From Planctomycetaceae bacterium (lineage in GTDB: Bacteria; Planctomycetota; Planctomycetia; Pirellulales; Thermoguttaceae), in the NCBI GenBank assembly GCA_031282385.1, contig JAITDV010000447.1, positions 1 through 5,991 on the forward strand: a stretch of 5,991 bases of DNA, in the 5' to 3' direction. A model generated the notes under the pieces. It did not search any database, was not told the DNA's origin, and saw nothing but the letters and a program-made list of their open reading frames with translations. Below are positions 5,976-5,991 of the stretch, one piece after another (within the stretch, counting starts at the first letter, position 1; the number at the start of each line of letters is the position of its first letter). The position numbers were made by a program, and so were the translations under genes.

Positions 5976-5991
5976 GTGTTTCTTTTCCCTA
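5974..5991 (+). mobile_element. Probable start of a third array unit, cut by the window edge
   Basis: After element C the sequence TAGTGTTTCTTTT repeats exactly the junction between B and C (5728-5740) and is followed by CCCTA, close to the expected TTCTA of the unit start. The window ends here, so the rest cannot be seen. Confidence 0.5.

Overview
This is an AT-rich bacterial window with three intact protein genes, all on the + strand, in roughly equal amounts of coding and repeat-filled intergenic DNA. Translation starts lack convincing Shine-Dalgarno sequences. Two of the proteins are of types I associate with Planctomycetota: a rhomboid protease carrying a soluble helical C-terminal region, and a small exported protein resembling a beta-rich domain remembered from planctomycete secreted proteins. 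The efflux adaptor lipoprotein has a long positively charged leader, also common in that phylum. A low-GC planctomycete, perhaps host- or gut-associated, is my best guess. It is inference, not proof.

Layout. 1-656 is non-coding and holds a truncated palindromic repeat (134-223) and copy 1 of a structured repeat of about 100 bp (341-443). 657-1427 is an exported protein of unknown function. 1428-1664 is intergenic, with an inverted repeat and a lone transposon-type terminal repeat just ahead of the next gene. 1665-2822 is the rhomboid intramembrane serine protease. 2823-3013 is a MITE-like element with 19-bp terminal inverted repeats, starting at the base after the stop codon. 3018-3841 is non-coding, with one reverse copy, two good forward copies and one degenerate forward copy of the structured repeat. 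3842-5464 is a periplasmic adaptor (membrane fusion) lipoprotein of an RND-type efflux system. 5462-5991 is a tandem array of the same MITE family, running off the window edge.

The three genes look like separate transcription units rather than one operon: the gaps are 237 bp and 1019 bp and are full of repeats. They share a cell-envelope theme (exported protein, membrane protease, efflux adaptor), but nothing here shows that they work together. No pump or outer-membrane channel gene follows the adaptor inside the window.

The most distinctive content is the two repeat families. Family 1 is about 95-105 bp, with complementary ends and two internal hairpins. The paired arms differ in sequence between copies yet mostly keep pairing, which suggests a structured RNA or a folded mobile element; I cannot match it to a known family by eye. 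Family 2 is a modular MITE-like element with TA-bounded terminal repeats, a 20-bp inner stem and a variable number of 17-bp palindromic arms. Its ends coincide with the stop codons of two of the three genes.
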